Assembly: GCA_902582155.1 (NCBI GenBank) | Contig: CACHRI010000007.1 | Location: forward strand, 1 to 48,326 | Direction: 5' to 3' | Source: an uncultured Pelagibacteraceae bacterium | GTDB lineage: Bacteria; Pseudomonadota; Alphaproteobacteria; Pelagibacterales; Pelagibacteraceae | Length of the DNA stretch: 48,326 bases | Part shown: positions 1 through 10,946 of the stretch, piece after piece | Position numbering within the stretch: position 1 is the first letter of the stretch | Layout: each line of letters opens with the position of its first letter | Program-made: the position numbers and the translations under genes | Notes under the pieces: model-generated | What the model saw: only the letters and a program-made list of their open reading frames with translations | Database searches by the model: none | Told to the model about the DNA's origin: nothing

Positions 1-2337
<2,337 letters not shown>

Positions 2338-2352
2338 TGGACAAAGAAAAAA

Positions 2353-3201
2353 ATGTCCTCAAGCAGAGATGATTTTGGAATAGCGATACGTTCAGCTCTA
2401 TTAAAAAAAGGAGCTAGACAAAGATTTTCTTTAGTATTTTTATTAATTATAGCAGTAATAATTTTTCTATTAGACTCACGTCAATTTAAGTTAGTTAAAT
2501 TTACCAGAACATTAATTAACGATGGTATATACAGATTAACAAATATTTCTACTGCTCCATTTAAATTATTACCTTCTATAAACACAAAAATTGAAGCAAT
2601 TTTTTTTGCTATGAATGAAAATAAAGAACTAAAAGTTAAATTGGAGGAACTAAAAAATAAAGAATTTCAAGTTGAGTTTCTAAAAAATCAAAATGATAGT
2701 TTAAGAAGGATATTAGAGTCGGATGTAAAAATTAAAGGTAAAAGTATCTTGGCTAAAGTTTTATTAGATAAAGATAGTCCTTTTCTAAAATCAATTGTAA
2801 TTAATAGAGGTTCAAAATCTGGAATTAGCAAAGGCATGCCAGTTGTTGATGGAAATTACCTGGTAGGAAAAATAGTTGAAGTGAACTACTTGTCTTCAAG
2901 AGTTCTTCTTTTAAATGATCTCAATAGCAGAATCCCCATTACTTTTGGAGAAGATTCTATTCAGGCTATTTTATCTGGCAAAGGCGAAAGCAAACCAGTT
3001 TTAGAATATTTGCCTGATCTTTACGAGCCATATGGAAATCAAACAGTATTTACATCTGGAAAAGATGGAGTCTTTCTTCCAGGTATACCAGTAGGCAAAA
3101 CTGAAATGGATGAATTAAATGTAAAAGTGAAATTATTCTCCGATCCCAATCAATTATCTTTCGTTACAGTTCAATTAATAAAAATGAGTAAGGATTTTTA
3201 A
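2353..3201 (+). CDS. mreC: Cell-shape protein MreC
   Basis: Bitopic inner-membrane scaffold that links MreB to the periplasmic PBP2/RodA synthase. The 282 aa hold a short basic cytoplasmic N-terminus, one membrane segment (about residues 25-42), a charged coiled coil (about 85-118, rich in Glu, Lys and Leu) and a C-terminal beta domain with the family signature around 'NRGSKSGISKGMPVVDGNYLVGKI', of which only the start and end are diagnostic here. Its TAA stop overlaps the mreD ATG by one base (TAATG), which suggests translational coupling. Confidence 0.92.
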   Translation: MSSSRDDFGIAIRSALLKKGARQRFSLVFLLIIAVIIFLLDSRQFKLVKFTRTLINDGIYRLTNISTAPFKLLPSINTKIEAIFFAMNENKELKVKLEELKNKEFQVEFLKNQNDSLRRILESDVKIKGKSILAKVLLDKDSPFLKSIVINRGSKSGISKGMPVVDGNYLVGKIVEVNYLSSRVLLLNDLNSRIPITFGEDSIQAILSGKGESKPVLEYLPDLYEPYGNQTVFTSGKDGVFLPGIPVGKTEMDELNVKVKLFSDPNQLSFVTVQLIKMSKDF

Positions 3202-3719
3202 TGGCAATTTTGTATAAAAATATAAGAGCTAATATTGTTAACTCCTTGCCATTAATAATTTTATATTATCTTTCTATTAGTGAGATAGATACACATTTTA
3301 GCAATATGTTTGAAATTTTATCATTTAATCTTCAAATTATAATTATTTATTATTGGATGTTAAAAAACTCTAGTGTTTTAGGAAATGGCCATATATTTTT
3401 CGCGGGCATTATAAATGATGTTGTGATGGGTTTACCGCTTGGTATAAGCTCAATATCTTATCTAACAGTTTCATTTGTTGCATCTTATATTCGCCAGGTA
3501 ACAGTAAACATATCTTTGTTTACTGATTGGTTTACTTTCTTATTAGCTATATTTTTTTCAAATTTAGTTTATTTAGTATTAATTCTAAACTTTTCTGATC
3601 TTAAAATATCTTATGTAGATATTTCATATAATGCATTTTTTACTTTTCTATTTTACCCTTTTATTTGGGCAATTTTTAATATTTACAAAAAGATAATGGT
3701 TTTGAGGGCTGATGATTAA
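3201..3719 (+). CDS. mreD: Rod-shape-determining membrane protein MreD
   Basis: Small polytopic inner-membrane subunit of the elongasome; its biochemical role in the family is poorly defined. The 172 aa are highly hydrophobic with about five predicted membrane segments and short loops. The central GIINDVVMGLPLGISS resembles the conserved MreD signature (G-x-x-x-D-x-x-x-G-x-P-x-G). The assignment also rests on position, directly between mreC (1-base overlap) and mrdA (8-base overlap). Overall sequence conservation of MreD is low. Confidence 0.85.
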   Translation: MAILYKNIRANIVNSLPLIILYYLSISEIDTHFSNMFEILSFNLQIIIIYYWMLKNSSVLGNGHIFFAGIINDVVMGLPLGISSISYLTVSFVASYIRQVTVNISLFTDWFTFLLAIFFSNLVYLVLILNFSDLKISYVDISYNAFFTFLFYPFIWAIFNIYKKIMVLRADD

Positions 3720-5643
3720 CTTTGGATCTGGGAACACTGTTATAAAGTCAAAGTTAATTAGTAGAAGAATGTTTGTTTTGACTGCAGCTAAAACAATAGT
3801 TTTTTGTGGAATTTTTGGAAGATTAGTTTCATTACAAATAAATGAGGCAACTAAATATAAAACACTTTCGGACAAAAATCGTTTTAGAGAATGGAAATTA
3901 GCCCCTCAAAGAGGCGTTTTAAGAGATTATTTTGATAAAGAAATTGCATCTAATGAAAAAGTTTACCAACTACATATAACTCCTGAAAACTCACCAAATT
4001 TAGAAACACTCTTTTTTAGACTTAAAACAATTTTAAACCTAACTGATAAAAGAATATTTTACTTGAAAAGAAAAATTGCAAAGCAGAAACCTTGGGAACC
4101 GATAATAGTTTCAGACAACCTTACATGGTCAGAATTTTCTCGAATAAATTTATTCCTTCACGAGTTACCTGGAGTTGAGCCCATAGTGTCAGTTGCTCGT
4201 CAGTATCCAGATCAATCAACAGCCCATTTAGTTGGTTATGTTTCTCAAGTTAGTCAAAAAGATCTGCAAAAAAAACCATATTTAAAAGATATGTCAGTTG
4301 GAATAGCTGTAGGAAAAACTGGGTTAGAGAACAAACTTGATGAAGATATTATAGGCAAAGTTGGATTTCAACGATATGAAGTTAATGCCTTTGGAAAAAG
4401 AATAAAGCAAATTCAGGTTGATCCAGGTGAATCAGGAAAAAATTATAGAACTACAATAGATCTTGAAGTGCAAAAATATACTTCTGAAATTTTAGAAGAT
4501 AAAGCAGCATCAGTTTGTGTAATGGATATTTATAATGGTGATATTATTACAATGGCATCATCACCAAGCTATGATCCGAATGCTTTTGTACATGGGATTG
4601 ACAAAAAATATTGGAATAAATTAATTTCTAATGAAAAAAAACCCTTAAATAACAAAGCTATCGCAGGACTGTATCCTCCAGGCTCAACTATTAAAATAAT
4701 AGTTGCACTAAGTGCTTTAGAAAACGGAATATGGAATCCAAAAAAATATTTAAATTGTAGCGGGGTAACGGAACTTTATGGTGAAAAGTTCCATTGCTGG
4801 AAAAAAAAGGGTCACGGTCCTATGAACATGAGATCAGCTATACAAAGATCTTGCGATGTTTATTTTTATGAAGTAGCCAGAATACTTGGTGTAGATAGAT
4901 TATCCGAAACTGCGAAAAAGTTTGGATTAGGAAAAAAAGTTTTAGATGGATTCATTGAAGAGAGAACAGGAGTAGTTCCTAGCACTTCATGGAAAAGGAA
5001 ATATATTGGGAAAAGTTGGTACCTAGGAGAAACATTGCACTCTGGAATAGGACAAGGTTATTTTCAAAGTACACCTCTACAGTTATGTTTAATGACTGCC
5101 CAAATCGCCAATGGTGGATTTGAAATTAAACCTAGAGTTTTAGTTAAAGATAATAAAAATAATTTACGTGAGTACATAAAATATAAAAATGAAAACCCAA
5201 ATGAACCTTTACCGTTAGACATGTTAGTATCAAATTTTGATCTAAAACCTTTATTTAGAAATCAAGAAAATATTAATTTTGTTAAAGATGCAATGTTTGC
5301 GGCAACTAATGAGGCAGGCGGAACATCCTTCAGATCAAGATATAGCGATCAAAAATTTATGTTCGCAGGAAAAACTGGATCATCTCAGATAAAAAGATTT
5401 ACAGAAGAACAAAGAGAACTTGAAATCAAACAAAAAGATATTGTTTATAAAGATCGAGACCATGCTCTTTTTGTTGCATTCGCACCATATAAAGATCCTA
5501 AATATGCTATTAGCGTTGTCGTAGAGCACGGAGGAACAGGAAGTGGTTCAGCAGCTCCTATTGCAAAAAAGGTAATTAAAAAAGTTTTAGAGAGAGATCA
5601 ATTAAGAGAAAATGTTAAAAGTTTAACCGGAGAAGAGATATAA
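3712..5643 (+). CDS. mrdA: Penicillin-binding protein 2 (elongasome transpeptidase)
   Basis: Class B PBP that cross-links new lateral-wall peptidoglycan together with RodA. The 643 aa carry an N-terminal membrane anchor (about residues 20-40), a PBP dimerisation domain, and a transpeptidase domain with catalytic Ser325 in PPGSTIK (SxxK), Ser380 in SCD (the SxN-equivalent motif, Asp in the third place) and K554-T-G. The start is the ATG at 3712, within the last codons of mreD; the first 17 or so residues are not strongly supported and a later start is possible. A one-base TAATG overlap leads into rodA. Confidence 0.95.
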   Translation: MINFGSGNTVIKSKLISRRMFVLTAAKTIVFCGIFGRLVSLQINEATKYKTLSDKNRFREWKLAPQRGVLRDYFDKEIASNEKVYQLHITPENSPNLETLFFRLKTILNLTDKRIFYLKRKIAKQKPWEPIIVSDNLTWSEFSRINLFLHELPGVEPIVSVARQYPDQSTAHLVGYVSQVSQKDLQKKPYLKDMSVGIAVGKTGLENKLDEDIIGKVGFQRYEVNAFGKRIKQIQVDPGESGKNYRTTIDLEVQKYTSEILEDKAASVCVMDIYNGDIITMASSPSYDPNAFVHGIDKKYWNKLISNEKKPLNNKAIAGLYPPGSTIKIIVALSALENGIWNPKKYLNCSGVTELYGEKFHCWKKKGHGPMNMRSAIQRSCDVYFYEVARILGVDRLSETAKKFGLGKKVLDGFIEERTGVVPSTSWKRKYIGKSWYLGETLHSGIGQGYFQSTPLQLCLMTAQIANGGFEIKPRVLVKDNKNNLREYIKYKNENPNEPLPLDMLVSNFDLKPLFRNQENINFVKDAMFAATNEAGGTSFRSRYSDQKFMFAGKTGSSQIKRFTEEQRELEIKQKDIVYKDRDHALFVAFAPYKDPKYAISVVVEHGGTGSGSAAPIAKKVIKKVLERDQLRENVKSLTGEEI

Positions 5644-6767
5644 TGTTTCAGCCGAGATCCATTCAATCATCAATGACATTTAGAGATAAAATCCTCTCTA
5701 TGGATTTTGTTTTGCTTTTTTCAATACTTTTATTAGGAATTATAAGTATGTTTGCCATGTATTCTACAGATGGAGGTAAATTTGATTATCATACTAAAAG
5801 CCATATCTTAAGATTTGGAATTTTTTTCTGGATGTTTCTGATAATATCTTTATTTCAAATAAGATTTTGGTATCAAACAAGTACGTTATTATATCTTGCG
5901 TTTTTTATTTTGCTTTTAGGAGTTAAATACTTTGGTCTTACTTCTTCTGGATCTCAAAGGTGGCTTAACTTCTACTTTATGAATCTTCAACCATCAGAGT
6001 TAATGAAAATTGGTTTAATTTTATTTTTAGCAAAATATTATCATCGTATATCAACACAAGACGTCAATAGAATTAAATTTTTGTTTCTTCCTGTGGTCGC
6101 TCTTGTTGCCCCTGTTTTATTGGTTGTTGCCCAGCCAGATTTAGGAACTTCGATACTTATAGCATTAGGAGGAGTAGTAGTTTCTTGGCTTGCTGGGGTC
6201 CGTATTAAATTTTTTGCCTACGCCTCAATTTTATTTATTTCATTAACTCCTATAGCAATCGCTTTCTTGAAGCCTTATCAAAAGTCAAGAATTTTGACTT
6301 TTCTAAATCCTGACAGGGATCCACTGGGCGCTGGCTATCAAATAATACAATCAAAAATAGCCATAGGGTCTGGCGGTCTATTCGGAAAAGGGTACTTAAA
6401 TGGGTCACAAAGTTATTTAGATTATCTTCCAGAAAAGCATACAGATTTTATATTCACTTTATTTTCAGAGGAATTTGGGTTTGTTGGCTCTTTATTTATA
6501 TTATTACTTTATAGTGTCATAATCTTAAGATTAATAAGGATTGGCGATATAACAAGAAGCAGTTTTGGAAAGCTCTATTGTTACAGTTTTGCCACTGCTT
6601 TTTTCATATATGTCGCTGTAAATATGGGTATGGTATTAGGGTTACTACCAATTGTAGGTGCTCCTCTCCCGATTATGTCTTATGGAGGGTCCTCAATGAT
6701 GGCAATCATGCTGGGTTTAGGAATTGCCATGTCATGCAAAATTTATAAAGATACGCCAGTTAACTAA
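5643..6767 (+). CDS. mrdB: SEDS peptidoglycan glycosyltransferase RodA
   Basis: Polymerises lipid II into glycan strands in complex with PBP2. The 374 aa form about ten membrane segments, the usual family size. SEDS landmarks include SQRWLNF, LQPSELMKIGL and PEKHTDFIFT, with Asp268 at the position of the catalytic Asp of the E. coli enzyme (EAHTDFIF), and the C-terminal motif PIMSYGGSSMM. It starts one base inside the mrdA stop (TAATG) and closes the mre-mrd operon. FtsW is excluded by the pairing with mrdA and mreBCD. Confidence 0.95.
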   Translation: MFQPRSIQSSMTFRDKILSMDFVLLFSILLLGIISMFAMYSTDGGKFDYHTKSHILRFGIFFWMFLIISLFQIRFWYQTSTLLYLAFFILLLGVKYFGLTSSGSQRWLNFYFMNLQPSELMKIGLILFLAKYYHRISTQDVNRIKFLFLPVVALVAPVLLVVAQPDLGTSILIALGGVVVSWLAGVRIKFFAYASILFISLTPIAIAFLKPYQKSRILTFLNPDRDPLGAGYQIIQSKIAIGSGGLFGKGYLNGSQSYLDYLPEKHTDFIFTLFSEEFGFVGSLFILLLYSVIILRLIRIGDITRSSFGKLYCYSFATAFFIYVAVNMGMVLGLLPIVGAPLPIMSYGGSSMMAIMLGLGIAMSCKIYKDTPVN

Positions 6768-6820
6768 TTTCTAGCCCCTCTTATTGGACCAAAATGAACT
6801 AAAATTAAAAAAATTAGTGC

Positions 6821-6849
6821 TTGCTTTAATAAGTTATAGATGATCTAAT
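6821..6849 (+). promoter_or_regulatory. Candidate sigma70 promoter for bactofilin gene
   Basis: In the 97-base gap after rodA there is TTGCTT (6821-6826), a 17-base spacer and TCTAAT (6844-6849), about 15 bases before the bactofilin ATG. The -10 differs from TATAAT at one base and the -35 at three. AT-rich DNA yields such matches by chance, so this is tentative. Confidence 0.3.
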
Positions 6850-6864
6850 TTTATAAAATAAATT

Positions 6865-7320
6865 ATGTTTGGAGATAAAAAATCAATAAAAGACTCAGAG
6901 AGATCACTAATAAGTGAGACCGTAAGCATTGACGGTACAGTAAATAGCTCTGGCGCTATAGATGTAGCGGGCTTAGTAAAGGGTCCAGTTTATTCAAAAG
7001 AGATAGTAATTAAAGAAACAGGATCTATTTCTGGTGGAGTTGAAGCTGAGACAGTTGAAATTCATGGTCACTTAGATGGAAAAGTTTCTGCGGATAACGT
7101 GGTTATAGGTTCTTCAGGAGTAGTTAAAGGTGATATTGAGTTTTCTAATAACCTTAGAACAGAAAACGGTGCAGACATAGAAGGATATATTAAAAAAACA
7201 GCGTCAAAAAGCAAAATCACAGGAGACTTTTTATTTTCCAAGTCCAAAGAAGAGAAAAAATCAAAAAAGAACGGTAAACCAGAGGCAGTTGTAAATAAAG
7301 AGAGCGAAGCTTTAGTCTAA
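6865..7320 (+). CDS. Bactofilin family cytoskeletal protein
   Basis: Polymer-forming beta-helical protein of the bactofilin (DUF583) family, members of which scaffold cell-shape and envelope enzymes. The 151 aa have a short disordered N-terminus, a central beta-helix region (about residues 17-112) with repeated Gly/Val/Ile turns such as GVEAETVEIHGHLDGKV, and a very basic Lys-rich tail (about 112-140). No membrane segment is seen. Its place right after mreBCD-mrdA-rodA supports an envelope or shape role. The exact partner is unknown. Confidence 0.88.
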   Translation: MFGDKKSIKDSERSLISETVSIDGTVNSSGAIDVAGLVKGPVYSKEIVIKETGSISGGVEAETVEIHGHLDGKVSADNVVIGSSGVVKGDIEFSNNLRTENGADIEGYIKKTASKSKITGDFLFSKSKEEKKSKKNGKPEAVVNKESEALV

Positions 7321-7365
7321 TCTATCGCACTGTAAATATTTCAAAAATTAAACTATATTTAATAC

Positions 7366-8613
7366 ATGAGTAATTATAAATGTAACTCTGTAGGTATTAT
7401 AGGTGCGGGAATACAAGGCGTTTGTATTGGTCTCCAACTTGTTAAAAAAGGAATACCAGTTACTTTATTCGACAAAAACGATCCAGGCAGCATGAGCTCC
7501 TATGGGAATGCGGGTCATTTTTCTCCTTATGCAGTGGTACAATTAAATAGACCAGATGTGATTTATGACATTCCTAAAATGTTATTGAGCTCATATGGAC
7601 CTTTAGCGCTTAAATGGAATTATATCCCAAAAATGATACCTTGGATTTTAAAATATTTAAAATCATCAACAAAAAAATCAATGATGCACACTACAAAGTA
7701 TATGCACCAAATCTTAAATCTATCTTTAGATGCTTATGATGAAATTTTAAGTGAAATTGATACAACTAACTTAGTTGAAAGAAAAGGCATAATATATATT
7801 TGGACAAATAAAAATATTAAAAGTAGAAAAATGGAGATAAAAATTAGAAATGACCTAGGAATTAAGCAAAGGCTTTTAAATAGAGATGAAATTTTAGAAT
7901 TAGAACCAAATCTCAGCCCAGTGTTTGATGCTGGGGTAATTTATGATTATGCTTACCACGCAAGGGATCCAAAAGAAATAACAAAAAAACTTTTTGAACT
8001 TTTTTTAAAGTTAGGTGGAAAATTTAAGAAAGAGGAAGTTATTAATGTTGAACAAACGAAATACAATCAGACGCAAATTAAAACAAATTCAGAAAAATTT
8101 GATTTTGAAAAAATTGTATTAGCGTGTGGTGCTTTTTCAAAAAAACTTACCGATCAGTTAGGAGAAAAAATTCCTTTAGATACCGAAAGGGGATATCATA
8201 TACATTATAAAAATATGGATCATCTTCTTAAAAGACCTGTAATTTTCCTTGACAGAGGCTTTGGTATGACACCAATGAACCAAGGTTTAAGAGCAGTAGG
8301 AACTGTAGAGTTAGGCGGTTTTGATAATCCAATATCAAAAAAAAGAATAGACTACATAGACAAATGCGCGAAAGAATTATTACCTCAACTTGGAAATTTT
8401 CAGGATGAGTGGTTAGGTTTTAGACCAACGCTTCCAGATTTCTTACCAGTAATTGGACCTTCACTAAAAAATAGAAATATAATCTATGCTTTTGGGCATC
8501 ACCATTTAGGCTGGACTCTAGGTGCAATTACTGGAAAGATCGTTTCTGGAATTGTTAATGAGGAGAAAACAAATTTAAATTTATCCCCTTATAGTTCCGC
8601 TAGATTTAACTAA
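7366..8613 (+). CDS. FAD-dependent oxidoreductase, D-amino-acid dehydrogenase-like
   Basis: DAO-fold flavoenzyme probably oxidising a D- or secondary amino acid to a 2-oxo or imino product. The 415 aa begin with the FAD-binding dinucleotide motif GIIGAGIQGVCIGLQL (about residues 10-25) and contain SYGNAGHFSP, typical of DadA-type enzymes, plus a C-terminal FAD-closing segment FGHHHLGWTLGAITGKI. The substrate cannot be read from sequence. It sits 8 bases before an EamA exporter and the D-2-hydroxyacid dehydrogenase that overlaps it, which suggests one transcription unit. Confidence 0.82.
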   Translation: MSNYKCNSVGIIGAGIQGVCIGLQLVKKGIPVTLFDKNDPGSMSSYGNAGHFSPYAVVQLNRPDVIYDIPKMLLSSYGPLALKWNYIPKMIPWILKYLKSSTKKSMMHTTKYMHQILNLSLDAYDEILSEIDTTNLVERKGIIYIWTNKNIKSRKMEIKIRNDLGIKQRLLNRDEILELEPNLSPVFDAGVIYDYAYHARDPKEITKKLFELFLKLGGKFKKEEVINVEQTKYNQTQIKTNSEKFDFEKIVLACGAFSKKLTDQLGEKIPLDTERGYHIHYKNMDHLLKRPVIFLDRGFGMTPMNQGLRAVGTVELGGFDNPISKKRIDYIDKCAKELLPQLGNFQDEWLGFRPTLPDFLPVIGPSLKNRNIIYAFGHHHLGWTLGAITGKIVSGIVNEEKTNLNLSPYSSARFN

Positions 8614-8621
8614 GGATTAAA

Positions 8622-9515
8622 TTGTCAAAAAATTACTTAGCATATTCACTACTTGTGTTTGCGACTTTATGTTGGTCTGGCAATTTTATAGTAGGTAAAT
8701 TTGCCTATCTATTTGAAGTACCTCCATTAACTTTAAATTTTTTAAGATGGCTTTCAGTTTGGATAATTTTAATTCCATTTACTTATAAAGAAATTTTCAA
8801 CAATTTTAATTACATTAAAAAAAATTGGATGGTAATAAGTTTTATGGGAGTTATTACTATAAGCACGTTTAACTCTGTAGTATATTTTGCGCTGAATTAT
8901 ACCCAAGTAATAAACGCAGTATTAGTTCTTGCTGCAATTCCAGCTATAACGATAATTATTTCATCCATAATGAAAGTAGATAAAACAAATATTTTTCAAG
9001 TAATAGGATTATTTTTATCAATTTTAGGAATTAGCGCAATTATTTCAAATGCTGACCTAAATAGGATCCTATCTTTAAGCTTTAATAAAGGGGATATATG
9101 GATGTTGGTTTGTGTTCTTTCTTGGTCAATTTATTCAACATTACTTAAGAAACATAGTTTTAAATTTTCTCAATTCACTTTGATACAATTAATGGTCACG
9201 GCTGGAATAATATTTTTAATTCCACAATTTTTTTATGAAAGATCAATCGGTCTAGAAGTAAATTTCAATAAAGCGTTTTTCGTTATTCTTTTTTATGTTG
9301 TAATTTTCCCTGCGTTAGCAGCTTATTACTGCTGGCAAAAAGGTGTAGAGATAGTCGGGCCAAATCGAGCAACAATGTTTGTTCAATTAATGCCATTACT
9401 TAGCGCTATATTAGCAATTATAATATTTAGAGAAAAACTTGAATTATACCACTTTATAGGTGCCTCATTTATTTTGTCAGGTATTTATTTATCAAACAGG
9501 AAATCAAATGCTTAA
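8622..9515 (+). CDS. EamA/DMT-family transporter
   Basis: Ten-helix drug/metabolite transporter; family members usually export amino acids or metabolites. The 297 aa consist of two EamA repeats of five hydrophobic segments each, with the typical start 'ATLCWSGNFIVGKFA' and a second-repeat 'VLSWSIYSTLLKK'. The start is TTG at 8622, 8 bases after the preceding stop and preceded by TAAGGA at 8611-8616. The 3' end overlaps the next gene's ATG by 8 bases. The substrate is unknown; context suggests an amino or oxo acid. Confidence 0.85.
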   Translation: MSKNYLAYSLLVFATLCWSGNFIVGKFAYLFEVPPLTLNFLRWLSVWIILIPFTYKEIFNNFNYIKKNWMVISFMGVITISTFNSVVYFALNYTQVINAVLVLAAIPAITIIISSIMKVDKTNIFQVIGLFLSILGISAIISNADLNRILSLSFNKGDIWMLVCVLSWSIYSTLLKKHSFKFSQFTLIQLMVTAGIIFLIPQFFYERSIGLEVNFNKAFFVILFYVVIFPALAAYYCWQKGVEIVGPNRATMFVQLMPLLSAILAIIIFREKLELYHFIGASFILSGIYLSNRKSNA

Positions 9516-10458
9516 AGTTGCGGTTTTAGATGATTATCAAAATATTTTCAGTCAGATTGTTAATTTAGATGAGTATAAATCAAAATATGAGTTTACAATT
9601 TTCAATGAACCTTTCCAAAATGAATTAGAAACTATTGAGGCTTTAAAAGGTTTTGAAGCTATGTTTATTATGAGAGAAAGGACGAAAATTACCAAAACTT
9701 TAATTTCAAATTTATCCAAACTCAAATTTATTATGACATCAGGAATGAGAAATAAAGCTATAGATTTAGTTGCGGCAAAAGAAAAAAATATATTGGTTTG
9801 CGGCACTGAAATTAATTCAAATCCTGCAGCTGAAGTTACATGGACTCTAATACTTGGATTACTCAGAAACGTAAGGCAAGAAGTTGACAATATGTTTCAA
9901 GGATACTGGCAAACAACTATTGGTTATGAATTAAAAGGTAAAAGACTTGGAATTATTGGTTTAGGAAAAATTGGAAGTCAAGTCGCCAAAATTGGTCAAG
10001 CCTTTGGAATGGAAGTTTCGGCGTGGAGTGAAAACCTAAATTTATCTAATGCTAATAATTTAAATGTTTTACCAATGAGCAAAGAAGATTTAATTAAGAC
10101 ATCAGATATATTAACCATACATGTTGTTTTGGGTGATAGATATAAAAATTTAATAACTAAAAAAGAATTTCAATTAATGAAAAAATCATCTTTTTTAATA
10201 AACACATCTAGAGGAGAGATAATTAATGAAAAAGATTTAATTGAAGCTTTAGAAAATAATTATATAGCAGGTGTAGGTTTAGATGTTTATAATCAAGAAC
10301 CTTTACCTCAAGATCACAAACTTAGATTTTTACCAAATACTTTCTTATTGCCGCACTTGGGATATGTTACTGTGGAGAATTACTCAAAATTTTATTCTCA
10401 GATGATAGAAAACCTCAATTCGTGTATGAATAATAAGCCAATTCGAGTGATTTCTTAA
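9508..10458 (+). CDS. D-2-hydroxyacid dehydrogenase (NAD-dependent)
   Basis: Interconverts a 2-oxoacid and the D-2-hydroxyacid with NAD(P). From the ATG at 9508 it has 316 aa and starts MLKVAVLDDYQN; a GTG at 9460 would add 16 residues read through the upstream gene and is unlikely. The NAD-binding motif GIIGLGKIGSQVA is central, and the catalytic triad is visible as Arg235 (NTSRGE), Glu264 (NQEPLP) and His283 (LPHLG). It overlaps the EamA gene by 8 bases, with AGGA upstream. Substrate is unknown; the gene could act on the 2-oxoacid made by the DadA-like enzyme. Confidence 0.87.
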   Translation: MLKVAVLDDYQNIFSQIVNLDEYKSKYEFTIFNEPFQNELETIEALKGFEAMFIMRERTKITKTLISNLSKLKFIMTSGMRNKAIDLVAAKEKNILVCGTEINSNPAAEVTWTLILGLLRNVRQEVDNMFQGYWQTTIGYELKGKRLGIIGLGKIGSQVAKIGQAFGMEVSAWSENLNLSNANNLNVLPMSKEDLIKTSDILTIHVVLGDRYKNLITKKEFQLMKKSSFLINTSRGEIINEKDLIEALENNYIAGVGLDVYNQEPLPQDHKLRFLPNTFLLPHLGYVTVENYSKFYSQMIENLNSCMNNKPIRVIS

Positions 10459-10565
10459 AAAAAGATTACAATTTGAGGTTGTTTTTGATAAGCTCAATGT
10501 GAGCAAGTTAATGTTTTTAAGCATTTATTAAAGTGTATAAGGTCTTAAAAAAAAGAGAGGGAAGA

Positions 10566-10907
10566 TTGAAAAAAATTATAACTAACCTAATGCTAATAGT
10601 GTTTCTCACAGGATGTGCCGAAACCATAGCTTTATTAGGACCAGCTTCTACGTCTATAGGCGGAGGAAATGTAGCTCAATCAGCTTTCTCATCAGCAGTA
10701 AATTATGGAGTAAAAAAACAAACAGGCAAAAGTGCAATGGAACATGCAATTGCATATGCTGAAAAACACAATCCAGATAGAAAAAAAGTAAAATGTGTTA
10801 ATTTTCTTGAAATCACCGAAACTGAAGTTTGCTCCCTTCTTAAAAAAAGAGTTTCTGAGCTAAGAAGAAAAATAGACACCAATTCAAAAATTAAGATTTT
10901 AGATTAA
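10566..10907 (+). CDS. Small predicted lipoprotein
   Basis: Family not recognised. From the TTG at 10566, preceded by the purine-rich AGAGAGGGA, it encodes about 113 aa: a basic, hydrophobic signal ending in lipobox LTGC, then a Gly/Ser/Ala-rich segment (about residues 22-45), and a charged C-terminal half with two or three more Cys (KVKCVNF, EVCSLL). A GTG at 10533 would only lengthen the signal region. It precedes soxB by 39 bases and may be cotranscribed, though no functional link to sarcosine oxidation is evident. Confidence 0.7.
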   Translation: MKKIITNLMLIVFLTGCAETIALLGPASTSIGGGNVAQSAFSSAVNYGVKKQTGKSAMEHAIAYAEKHNPDRKKVKCVNFLEITETEVCSLLKKRVSELRRKIDTNSKIKILD

Positions 10908-10920
10908 TTAACTAGCTGAT

Positions 10921-10945
10921 ACTTAAATTTTTTGGTAATTTAAGT
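10921..10945 (+). repeat. Inverted repeat directly before soxB start
   Basis: ACTTAAATT (10921-10929) and AATTTAAGT (10937-10945) form a perfect 9-base inverted repeat around a 7-base loop, TTTTGGT. It ends one base before the GTG of soxB. As RNA it would fold over the ribosome-binding region; as DNA it could be an operator. The stem has only one G:C pair, so it is weak. Confidence 0.5.
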
Positions 10946-10946
10946 T

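Noticed and set aside
9460-9507. GTG at 9460 as start of the D-2-hydroxyacid dehydrogenase
   Set aside because: It would add 16 residues read from the EamA gene's end in another frame, and the ATG at 9508 has AGGA upstream and gives the family-typical N-terminus.
10492-10504. GCTCA-ATG-TGAGC hairpin as a terminator after the hydroxyacid dehydrogenase gene
   Set aside because: Only a 5-bp stem with a 3-base loop and no T tract.
10459-10946. Glycine riboswitch ahead of sarcosine oxidase
   Set aside because: The gaps before the lipoprotein and before soxB are short and show none of the tandem-aptamer conserved parts.
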